Assembly: GCA_015657535.1 (NCBI GenBank)
Contig: JADHZB010002096.1
Location: 1 to 16,754, forward strand
Length of the DNA stretch: 16,754 nucleotides
Origin: Nephromyces sp. MM_2019
Lineage: Eukaryota; Apicomplexa; Aconoidasida; Nephromycida
Direction: 5' to 3'
Numbering within the stretch: the first letter of the stretch is position 1; each line of letters starts with the position of its first letter. Shown piece by piece: positions 9,434 to 16,754 of this stretch. The notes below the pieces were generated by a model. The model worked only from the letters and a program-made list of their open reading frames with translations. It searched no databases and was not told the DNA's origin. Position numbers and translations under genes: made by a program.

Positions 9434-9435
9434 TG

Positions 9436-11424
9436 TTAGCAACAACTAACAACTTCCTTCTGCTTGAAACTGGCAGAGACTGGTTTGTATGAATTCACGT
9501 AGGAAGTAGTGGAGAAGAAGGAGAAAAGCACACGAAACCACACAAATTGCGACCAATGTTTAAGAAGCCCAATGAATACGATCTGAGGGCAAGGCATGAA
9601 GATCTTCACTTCATCACTTGAAGATGATGGGAGAAAGTGATCGAGAATACCAAGAAATTTCCTTGGTAAACTGCTGCTCTGAAGAAAATACACAAGCAGC
9701 TCTTTTCCCTCTTTTTTGGACGTTTTTAGAGCTGAAGAAGCAGGAAGAGGAGGGGGGGGATTGGGAGGGTTAGGGGTGATTGAGGGAGGGATAGGAGGGG
9801 TATCAGGGGGGTGCTACGAGGGTGGTTTGGGGGGGTGGGGGGTTGCGCACACCCACTTGTGGGAGGGAGGTTGAAGGTAGCATCTAGTAAAGAAGGGGGG
9901 TAAGAGGGGTGCAGGGGGGGTAAGGGTGTATTACAGCTACTTATAGCAGTTTGAACTTGAAGGGAGCAGCTAGAAAAAGGTTTTGCTCAATCAGTTTATT
10001 CACACACATCCATAGAAGCTAGCCTCGCTAAGGAATGAAGAGTATGCTATATCCAATCAAACCCATAGTTTGATTCACGTAAAAATGCTCGTGTATATGC
10101 ACAGGCAAGCGCACACACACACACGCCAAGGAAACAAATAATAACCAAAAAGAAATACCTGAAAATTTGGGCACATGAGGCATACCCATATCAAACCCAC
10201 ACATATGAAAGGCTTCTCCACATCAAGCCCGCACACACACACTTCACGAGCACCAAATGAACACACATCCCACCAACATCAGACCCACATGCACTTGACG
10301 AACACAAAATCCACATACACCTCACCAACGCCAAATCCACGCACACACCATACCTTCAGCCATCCTACAGCTTAAGCTCACACCCTCATGAACTGCTTGG
10401 TGATTGAGATGCCGAGAGATTCCCCGATGATCAAACGTAAAGACCAGTGAAATATCGTTCTTCAAGACGAAATCTTCAAACTCTTTCGCTACAATTTCTG
10501 CAGGCCATACTGTATGAGGCTCATCCTGCAGTTCCTTCCTCTTCACCATCTTCACGTTGTTTTCTGGTATTCCCAAGTAGCTGCAGCTACGTAGCAACTC
10601 TTCTTCCCTTATACTACCCTGATTTCTGTAGTTTCCATTTGATAAGCAGAGGAGAAATGGCTCGAATAGGAGGGTTTCTTGGGATTCTTTGGGGTTGTGG
10701 GGGGTATGGGTGGTGTGGGCGTTATGGGATTGCTGTGGGGTGTGGGATCCCTGAGGGCTGTGGGATCCCTGAGGGGTGTGGGACTCCTGGGGGGTGTGAG
10801 ACCTCTGGGATCCCTTCGTGGTGTCGGGGGGTACAAGTTCCTTCAACCCCTGGGGGGTTCCTACCACTTCGCTTTTTACTAGGTCTCGCAACAGAGGGAC
10901 TTCCTTGAAGCTTTCCCCCTCAGAGGCAACAGAAAGCCCACCCTCCAAGGGTTTTCCTACCAACCCACCGCCTGTGAAGATTCCCTCTCCATGCCGTTTG
11001 AAACCTTCACTCCAAAACATATTCAGAAACCACCGAATAAGCAGAAACTCTTCCACCCCTCCTCCAAGCTCCCTCATCCAGCTACAACAAGTATAGAAAA
11101 AACCTCCTACATACGCCTTCCTCCTGTTTAAGCTCGCCAGCTTCATCAAGGTGGGAGCGAAGAACATAACCTCATCATCAGGATGAGCAATGACAACTGC
11201 AAACTTTACAGTCTTCTGGGGTGCGGAATAAGATAGTGTGTGTGGAAGGCTTAACAAGGTTTGGAGGGGGTCTTTCCGGAGGGGGGTGNGGGGGGGGGGA
11301 TTCCCCCTGAGGAAGTGCTGAAGAAGAGCAGAGATAATGCGTTCACTGCAGCTATGCAGACAAGGGAAAAGCACAAGAACGCATTAACCCCAAGATAGAG
11401 CCCTACGAGGAAGAGTATAATCAT
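9436..11424 (-). CDS. PIGL: PIG-L, GlcNAc-phosphatidylinositol de-N-acetylase
   Basis: PIG-L removes the acetyl group from GlcNAc-PI on the cytosolic face of the ER, the second step of GPI-anchor synthesis. The large exon (to 10354, donor AAG|GTATGG) shows the LmbE-fold motif [17 protein letters not shown], then [13 protein letters not shown] and [17 protein letters not shown], and [20 protein letters not shown]. The last exon (9678-9436, after TTTTCTTCAG) gives [14 protein letters not shown] and [16 protein letters not shown], the usual PIG-L C-terminus. A middle exon at about 9969-9941 (AAPFKFKLL) fits by homology, but an in-frame TAA lies just before its GT. The ATG at 11424-11422 opens a hydrophobic segment ([18 protein letters not shown]) suited to the ER anchor. 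It is one frame off from the catalytic part; the break falls in a C-tract (sense) holding the unknown base at 11289. About 150 residues of low-complexity sequence separate the AHPDDE block from the SNGNY block. Confidence 0.88.
9740..9921. other. G-run cluster in PIG-L intron
   Basis: More than twelve runs of three to eight G on the plus strand, many less than seven bases apart, fit the G-quadruplex pattern. The strand is the template of PIG-L, so any such structure would be in DNA rather than the PIG-L transcript. In the transcript this reads as a C-rich intron segment. Confidence 0.7.
10055..10075. other. Small hairpin AATCAAAC/GTTTGATT
   Basis: Perfect 8-bp stem with a 5-base loop (CCATA) inside the PIG-L intron. 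No run of T follows on either strand and no role is apparent. Confidence 0.6.
10719..10800 (-). repeat. 18-bp coding tandem repeat inside PIG-L (SHTPQG)
   Basis: Four to five copies of an 18-base unit (sense TCCCACACCCCTCAGGGA) encode [18 protein letters not shown] and SHTPQQ. The array lies in the insertion between the AHPDDE block and the SNGNY block, a place where typical PIG-L proteins have about ten residues. Confidence 0.8.
11281..11310. other. G-homopolymer with ambiguous base in PIG-L
   Basis: Six G, TG, an N at 11289, then ten G. The reading frame from the hydrophobic N-terminus and that of the catalytic part differ by one base across this tract, so a wrong homopolymer length is the simplest explanation for the apparent frameshift. 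Confidence 0.8.
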
Positions 11425-11701
11425 TTTCGGGCGTGTGTGTGTGTGTGTGTGTGTGTGATTCGGAACGATGAATTGGTTATGGGTGTAGGGGGGGGTGGGA
11501 GGTTGTCTGGGAGGATATCGGATATAGGGGGGTAGGTGGGGGGTAAATGTAAGAGGGGTTTAGGTGGGGGGTTAACATATATTAGGAGTGGGTGGGAGGG
11601 GGTTTGAACCACTTTTAAAGCTGGGGGGAGGGTTCTCTCTAACAAGCTAAACAAGGGGTTTTAACCACTACTTAGGCTGGGGGGTCACCATTGCTTCTTG
11701 T
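11425..11701. other. PIG-L 5' flank: (GT)n and G-rich sequence
   Basis: A (GT)12-type run at 11433-11457 lies directly upstream of the PIG-L start. It is followed by G-run sequence (11487-11630) with many runs of three to seven G. This would be the PIG-L promoter side. I see no obvious TATA box. If the candidate gene at 11702 is real, it is a divergent promoter. Confidence 0.5.
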
Positions 11702-11949
11702 ATGAGGAAGGACCAGGAGGGAAAAATTGCAGCCAAAAGTTGCTTGAGGGAACATGCTATATCTTATGGAGGTATCTCTCTTCCTCTAGACAGAAAAAAT
11801 TAAATGTGTGCGTGTGCACGTACGAAGAAGATGAGGAAGAGAGACTACATTTTGTTTGCTACATATTTCTTAGGAAAGACAAAAAGAATTGACGGGGGCA
11901 GTTTATGCAATCGCCTTATTGGTGGATGATGAAGGTTCTTCTCATTTGT
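11702..11949 (+). CDS. Possible small split gene divergent from PIG-L
   Basis: I do not recognise this. From the ATG at 11702 a 23-codon stretch reads MRKDQEGKIAAKSCLREH and on to AISYG, stopping at a good GTATCT donor (exon end 11767 or 11768). A later acceptor (CATATTTCTTAG) precedes a piece that reads ERQKELTGAVYAIALLVDD and ends EGSSHL with TGA near 11947-11949. The simple join is out of phase: the phase-compatible frame reads GKTKRIDGGSLCNRLIGG and a stop. Either an intermediate exon exists or one piece is chance. Confidence 0.22.
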
Positions 11950-12512
11950 GATATTTGTGTCGCACACGCATGTGTGGTGGTGCGTCTGTGTTCGCATTCG
12001 AGTTGTGGCTTTTGTTGGGGCTCTTGAAAACGTCTGGGGGGGGTGCAGTTTGTGTGCTCCTATGATACTGATACTTTGTGTGTGTGTGTCTTGCTACAAT
12101 CTGCTAGCGTCACAGTGTGTGTGTATGTGCGTTTTGAAATGTGTGCATAGGTGGGTATGGGTGCGAGTGTGTGGGAGTGTGTGTGTTGTGAATTGTGTGC
12201 GCAGGAGCGGGTGCGGGTGTGTGGGGGTGTATGTCATTGCGTGTGTGAGTATATCTGCGTGTCTATATCTTTGTACGGGCCTGTATGCATGTGCGTCAGT
12301 GCCTGTGTTCAGGCATGTGCACATCTATATCCGTGGAAGTGTATGTGTTTATGTGTGTGTGTGCGTCCCTTTTCAACCTGTAAATAACCTAGATAGTGTA
12401 CCTCTTGCTTGTGTGCGCTTGTGATAATATACTGCATATATCTGCACTACGTGCAATATGTGTGTGTGTTCTTTGTTGAAGGCTTTGAATGTATGCAAGT
12501 ATTACTTCTTAC
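11950..12512. other. TG-rich region without a gene
   Basis: Interrupted TG repeats (11960-12380), then mixed sequence. Long Cys/Val-rich reading frames here come from the repeat. I see no supported exon. Confidence 0.6.
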
Positions 12513-15008
12513 TCTCATGTGTGTGTATAATCCTCTCTGACCCCATCGTCTTCGCAACATTTAGAACGCGAATCGCAGCTTTCCTGATGATCAGCACAGG
12601 AGCTACACACCAGCCAAGGCAAAATGTTAGCTTCTAAATGCACACACAAACATGAGAGTATATATATATACACGTAGGAGCATAAGAATGTTCTCACGTA
12701 TAGGAGCATCAAAACGCACACACGCATAGGAGGATGAGTGTACATACACACACATATAGGTGCGTGAAAACGTATATATACCAGAATAAGAAGAGGTTCA
12801 CACACAAGCATAACAACGTACATACACATCAACAAAAGATGCACACACACAGGCAGACACCAGCATAAGATGCACACAGATGAACGTAGGACACACATAT
12901 TGAAGGCTTCGCAAATAAACGACATTCTCTTCTGGACATAACAAGCAACCCTCTTAATAAGTAGCACACATAATAAGACCTCACACACACACTCCATGTG
13001 AAGTGCAGAATCGCTGTGGACACAGTCTTCACGCAATCCACCACACACATTACACGCACTGCTAGAAACAAAAGGCTATAATCTAGCGACACTCAGTCAG
13101 TATAAGTTTCTTCTGCTATGAGTTATAGTTTGTGTGTGTGCGTGTCTGATATCAAGCTAAGATCTATATTAGTAGTTCCACCTTATGTTTGTGTGATTTC
13201 AACCTCTAGTACACGCTAGGTGCCACTGCCTCCTTATATAGGGTTGGAATTATTCAGTAAAAGTTGTGTGTTGCACCTAGTAATAGAAGCGTTAGCGCAA
13301 GAGCTTCGTGCCCCCACACACTGGAGAGAATTCCTGGATTCTAGCCTCTACTGATATCGCAGTAGACTACCCGTAGCTGCTTACAAGCCCTTATCAAATA
13401 TCACACACACAAGCATGCTTCGAATCGCACACACACGATGAAGCTTCGAATGTCACACACTCAAGCAAGCTTCGAATAGTGTACACACCAGAAAAGTTCG
13501 AATAACGTGCATGCAAGGAAGCTTCGAGCAACATGCACACAAGCAGTCATTCAATAGCACGCACACAAGCATCCACCCATTAGCACACACAGCCCACCAT
13601 AAGTAGCTATCCAATAGCACACACCCAGTACCCCTACAATATCAAACACAAAAGCACCAATTCAATGGCGCATACACAAGTAGCCATCCAACAGCACACA
13701 CACAAACACGCAATGAGCAACATGAATGCAACACACACATACAATGCTGTAGTGTATACATGTGTGCAACATCGCTGTACCGGCTGGTCTTCACTTAAGC
13801 TTACTGCAGTTTTCAACCAGCTTCACCAAAAGAGAGGTGAACACACACACATATTCCTATAGGTGTAGGGTATAAATAAAGCCTCAAGCAGTAGCTCGTA
13901 GAATCTACGGGGCCACACACAAGAGGAATTTTTATACAGAAGAAAGCTGCACACCCGAGACCCATTCGCACACACACAACACCCGCTCGGACACACAATA
14001 CCAATTCGCACACACAAGATGATCAGCTCAGTTATACTCTTTAGATAAGCAAACGTACGAATCTCAGGTGCATGCTTTTACTCAAGGGTGCATACCTTTA
14101 CTTTAGTGACGTTCTAAGTCGCTTCCGTTGAACACACACACACACATACAGGGGTGTACGTACACCACACAACTAAACCTGCACAAGTGGATAAAAACAA
14201 GCTGTATGCAGCGGAAAAGGCAGCAAAAAGGCAGTGAAGAAAGTATAAGCTCGACTTTTCAAGTATACAAAGTATGTAGCACACACACATACGCACACAC
14301 ACACGGATATGCATACATCCAAATGTTTCAGATTACAGCCAAAATGCTAAGACATTAATACATTGGAAATTTGCCTAAAAACGAAAGCACCAAAACCAAT
14401 TTTTTAAAGGAAAGATATAAACAGAAGTACACACACACAAGGGCAAAATAATTGTGCACATACAGCAATAGAGAACCGCACACAAAGCGATATCGCATTA
14501 TACACACGTAGTGCAGTGTTATATATGCAGCCACATATCAGTACACACACAGCAGCATATTGCTACACACACAGCAGCATATTACTACACACACAGCAGC
14601 ATATTACTACACACACAGCAGCATATTGCTACACACACAGCAGCATATTACTACACACACAGCAGCATATTACTACACACACAGCAGCATATTACTACAC
14701 ACACATTCATATAGCCACACCCCCAATACATACCCCCATAAATAGATGCAGTTACACCCAGATGCAGTTGTGTACAGCTAGACACACAGCTTGACGCAGC
14801 CATATTAACAGATGCATCAAGACGTACACACAGCTACATAGAGATGCACTCACATACAGCTATATACAAGTCAACGTGCACACAAGATCTGAAACGCACA
14901 CATTCTTTGGTCTACTTATATACGCGAACAGATACGCACACACACACACACACAAAGAATCCCGATCTATTTGTGGAAGAGAATCAGCCAGCTCAATGCC
15001 ATCTGTAG
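12513..15008 (-). CDS. Scattered coding-like exons, possible unidentified gene
   Basis: I do not recognise a family. At 15008-14954, after TACGCAG, a piece reads TDGIELADSLPQIDRDS and ends in a TG repeat donor. Near 13305-13260, after TTCTCTCCAG, a piece reads VWGHEALALTLLLL and ends at GTGCAA. Near 12935-12895, after ATGTCCAG, a piece reads ENVVYLRSLQY. At 12602-12513, after GGTGTGTAG, a piece reads PVLIIRKAAIRVLNVAK and TMGSERIIHTHE before GTAAGA. Phases can be chained across all four, which is suggestive but easy to achieve by chance with short pieces. A competing frame of the last piece is Cys-rich (SCADHQESCDSRSKCCEDD) and also reaches a stop. Sequence between is CA-rich with minisatellites. 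Confidence 0.2.
13406..13708. repeat. Degenerate ~26-bp minisatellite, about 11 units
   Basis: Units follow the pattern AAGCTTCGAATAGCACACACACAAGC. The left five keep TTCGAA (for example AAGCTTCGAATGTCACACAC and AAGCTTCGAGCAACATGCAC). The right ones drift to ATTCAATAGC, ATCCAATAGC and ATCCAACAGC. The gradual drift marks an old array. It was checked as a possible tRNA cluster because of TTCGAAT and rejected. Confidence 0.75.
14152..14237 (+). CDS. Possible terminal exon, Lys/Ala-rich tail
   Basis: After CACACATACAG, 27 codons read GTG-TAC-GTA-CAC and on to TTKPAQVDKNKLYAAEKA, AKRQ and TGA. The composition looks like the basic tail of a real protein and unlike the surrounding CA repeat. It begins inside a perfect GGTGTACGTACACC palindrome. 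No upstream exon was found. I do not recognise the family. Confidence 0.22.
14153..14166. repeat. Palindrome GGTGTACGTACACC
   Basis: Perfect 14-bp palindrome following an (AC)n run. Confidence 0.95.
14541..14706. repeat. 22-bp tandem array, seven near-identical units
   Basis: The unit ACACACACAGCAGCATATTRCT is repeated seven times, differing only at one base (G or A), in the order G, A, A, G, A, A, A. This is consistent with duplication of a three-unit, 66-bp block. A decayed copy (AGCCACATATCAGT) lies on the left. Because 22 is not a multiple of three and no unit holds a stop, all three plus frames stay open across it. These frames are not genes. Confidence 0.95.
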
Positions 15009-15029
15009 CTGCGTAGCAGTATTCTCATA

Positions 15030-15192
15030 GATGCTATTGTGTGTGCGCATAGCAATATTTTCTCAGATTCCATTGTGTGCGTGGGTAGGAGTGCCTCTTC
15101 CTAGGCGCCATTCTGTGTGTGCGTTAAGCAAGTCTTCCTAGAAGCCCTTGTGAGAATGTAGAGTAACTATTTTAATGCATTTGTAGTTGCTA
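15030..15192. repeat. Decayed copies flanking the 38-bp array
   Basis: Three to four diverged units of about 36 to 45 bases, each starting ATTGTGTGTGCG or similar and followed by AGCAATATTTTCTCAG, AGGAGTGCCTCTTCCTAG or AAGCAAGTCTTCCTAG. They appear to be older relatives of the adjacent perfect repeats. Confidence 0.6.
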
Positions 15193-15363
15193 TTGTGTGT
15201 GTGTGCGGAGCAGTTCTTTGTCATATTCCTTTGTGTGTGTGTGCGGAGCAGTTCTTTGTCATATTCCTTTGTGTGTGTGTGCGGAGCAGTTCTTTGTCAT
15301 ATTCCTTTGTGTGTGTGTGCGGAGCAGTTCTTTGTCATATTCCTTTGTGTGTGTGTGCGGAGC
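15193..15363. repeat. 38-bp tandem array, four identical units plus partial
   Basis: Units start at 15193, 15231, 15269 and 15307, each TTGTGTGTGTGTGCGGAG then CAGTTCTTTGTCATATTCCT, followed by a partial copy to about 15363. The copies are identical, so expansion was recent or homogenised. The array ends about 10 bases from the isovaleryl-CoA dehydrogenase stop codon, so it lies in that gene's 3'UTR or just past it. Confidence 0.95.
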
Positions 15364-15372
15364 ATCATCTTC

Positions 15373-16654
15373 TTAGACATTTTCACGGCGATATCTCTCA
15401 TTCAACTCTCTTCCAATGAGCATCCTCCTTATTTCTGATGTGCCTGCAGAGAAATTCGAAATTTTTGCAATATTTTGTATGTAAGTACAGCGTAGCATCT
15501 CGGAAGATGAAGCAGTATGGCATTGCAAAAGAAGCTCGCACACACAAGGAAAAATACACAGTAAAGCAGCGATATCCACTCACATACATAAACAATGCTT
15601 CTCATTCTCACATACAAAAAAAACACACACTGAGGAAACAAGCTAGCGACTCACATAAATACAGAAAAACGCTTTCCACTCAAAAAAACGCACAAAAATA
15701 AACATAGGAACAAAGCTATTTACTCACACACACAAGCATGTTCCATTCACATACACCTTTAAAGCGTACAATAAAGCAACTTTCAGATGATGCAACACAC
15801 AGGGATTCTCTTGTATAGCTGCTTTCAGCGGTGTATGTACACTCTAAAACTAGTCAAAACCTGCTCCGATTTCATAAAGCTTAGCATCTCTAAGGAACCT
15901 TCCAGCTGGAAACTCATTAGTATATCCATTTCCCCCTGATAAAAGTTGAAGAAGAAGAAGAAGATGAAGATGATGAGAAAGATGAAGAGGAAACAGAAGA
16001 AAAAAGGGTTTTAATTGAGATTTTACAGCAATCCCTGCTATATAAGAAGAGCTGCACACAAATCCACAAACAGCAGCAGGGAAATAAGCTACACACAGAG
16101 GCCCACACACCACGATGCATGAATGTTGAGAAGCACACATGCTGGGACAAATGTACGATGAGGAAGTCGCACACACTGAACATCAGATACCTATGAGAAG
16201 CACACATACTGAGAGACACATGCACACACTCACACATTCACACACAAACACGCACACATAAATTGACTAACCCAACATTTGAATAGCATCCAAAGACATC
16301 ATAGTAGCCTTTTCAGCGCATGTTAGTATCGCCCCAGCGCAATCCTTCAATAACGAATGAATTGAGAGGTATGTTTTGAGAAAAAATGAGACTGCGTGTG
16401 TGTGTGTGTGCATGGAGGGTGCATAGTGGGACTAGGATAACAGCCAAAAGATGTGTGCGACGAAAATATAGAAAGAAGATTTCAAAAAACAAGAGGAAAT
16501 CAGGCTTTCGGAGGGTACATACACTGCCTTTAGTAGAGAAAATGTCTGCATAGAGGGTGTACTAAACATAAATATACACACACATGCATACACAGCAAAG
16601 GAATCACTATGCACGTGACTCATAAGAACACAGCAAGCCGTATAAAGCTGGCTA
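15373..16654 (-). CDS. IVD: Isovaleryl-CoA dehydrogenase, C-terminal exons
   Basis: This mitochondrial FAD flavoprotein oxidises isovaleryl-CoA to 3-methylcrotonyl-CoA in leucine breakdown. Four exons, all phase-consistent, give the last 92 residues: 16654-16594 ([15 protein letters not shown]), 16344-16272 ([22 protein letters not shown]), 15935-15861 ([24 protein letters not shown]) and 15443-15373 ([14 protein letters not shown], ending RRENV, TAA). Spacing between the first exon and DCAG equals that in human IVD. The residue equivalent to the catalytic Glu of medium-chain enzymes is not Glu here (YEIGAGTSE rather than YEGT), which is the IVD pattern, where the base lies earlier in the chain. 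That earlier part, with most of the protein, is beyond the right edge. The first exon follows a weak acceptor (GCATGTAAG) next to the edge microsatellite and is the least certain. A 38-bp array lies just past the stop. Confidence 0.88.
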
Positions 16655-16661
16655 CTTACAT

Positions 16662-16665
<4 letters not shown>

Positions 16666-16754
<89 letters not shown>
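16666..16754. repeat. (AC)n microsatellite at right edge
   Basis: Pure AC run of about 89 bases to the window end, lying in an intron of the isovaleryl-CoA dehydrogenase gene about 10 bases from its first visible exon. On the sense strand it is a (TG) run just upstream of the acceptor. Confidence 0.98.

Larger units (their letters stand above)
7526..9435. other. Convergent intergenic region between NOLC1 and PIG-L
   Basis: About 1.9 kb between the two stop codons. It starts with a purine-rich stretch (7530-7720), probably NOLC1 3'UTR. Then follow a TG-rich block (7817-8114), a plus-strand open but repeat-derived segment (8241-8561), and CA-rich sequence (8670-9433). I find no family motif and no convincing exon on either strand. 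The long Val-Cys and Thr-His reading frames here are TG/CA repeats read in frame. Confidence 0.6.

Noticed and set aside
9195..9492. Overlapping Cys/Val and Thr/His-rich frames just past the PIG-L stop
   Set aside because: Same microsatellite artefact, overlapping the PIG-L 3' end.
9762..9775. GGGAGGGTTAGGGG as a telomeric repeat
   Set aside because: Only one telomere-like word occurs among irregular G-runs; there is no tandem array.
13406..13560. Repeated TTCGAAT suggesting a tRNA cluster
   Set aside because: No acceptor stem or anticodon arm surrounds the T-loop-like words; they belong to a degenerate 26-bp minisatellite.
14541..15363. Regular repeats resembling a CRISPR array
   Set aside because: The units are directly tandem without unique spacers, and the host is a eukaryote with spliced genes.

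Overview
This is nuclear DNA from an intron-rich eukaryote. Short exons of roughly 60 to 500 bases sit inside a sea of (CA)n/(TG)n dinucleotide repeats, pyrimidine-rich intron ends and short tandem arrays. Both window ends are pure (AC)n runs of about 90 bases, so this looks like a whole contig that broke at microsatellites. I see no bacterial, plasmid, phage or virus genes. The gene set, including a tRNA ribosylphosphate transferase of the fungal/plant/protist type and a PIG-L protein with a large low-complexity insertion, suggests a protist, but I cannot name the species.

I recognise four genes, all split by introns. I rebuilt them from family motifs, splice-site consensus and phase-consistent joins. 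(1) At 1032-311 (-) are the first two exons of a Rit1-type initiator-tRNA A64 2'-O-ribosylphosphate transferase; the rest is lost off the left end. (2) At 3514-7525 (+) is a Nopp140/NOLC1/SRP40-type nucleolar protein with an N-terminal LisH motif, a Lys/Glu-rich middle and a full SRP40 C-terminal domain spread over three exons. (3) At 11424-9436 (-) is PIG-L, the GlcNAc-PI de-N-acetylase of GPI-anchor synthesis, with a large internal insertion and an N-containing homopolymer that breaks the frame near its N-terminus. (4) At 16654-15373 (-) are the last four visible exons of isovaleryl-CoA dehydrogenase; its 5' part is lost off the right end.

Other stretches look coding but are unidentified: 1481-2569 (+), 3474-2751 (-, divergent from NOLC1), 11702-11949 (+), 14152-14237 (+) and scattered pieces between 15008 and 12513 (-). 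These are low confidence. The rest (7526-9435, 11950-12512 and most of 12603-15372) is CA/TG-rich sequence with several minisatellite arrays.

The four genes do unrelated jobs (tRNA modification, nucleolar assembly, GPI anchors, leucine breakdown), so this is an ordinary chromosomal neighbourhood. The unusual signals lie in the non-coding architecture. One is a dispersed 12-16 bp perfect palindrome, GGTGTACGTACACC, with at least eight exact cores and about ten variants, some inside coding sequence. Another is that several introns carry complementary repeats at opposite ends (UG near the 5' splice site and CA near the 3', or GAAGAU and AUCUUC), which could fold the intron.
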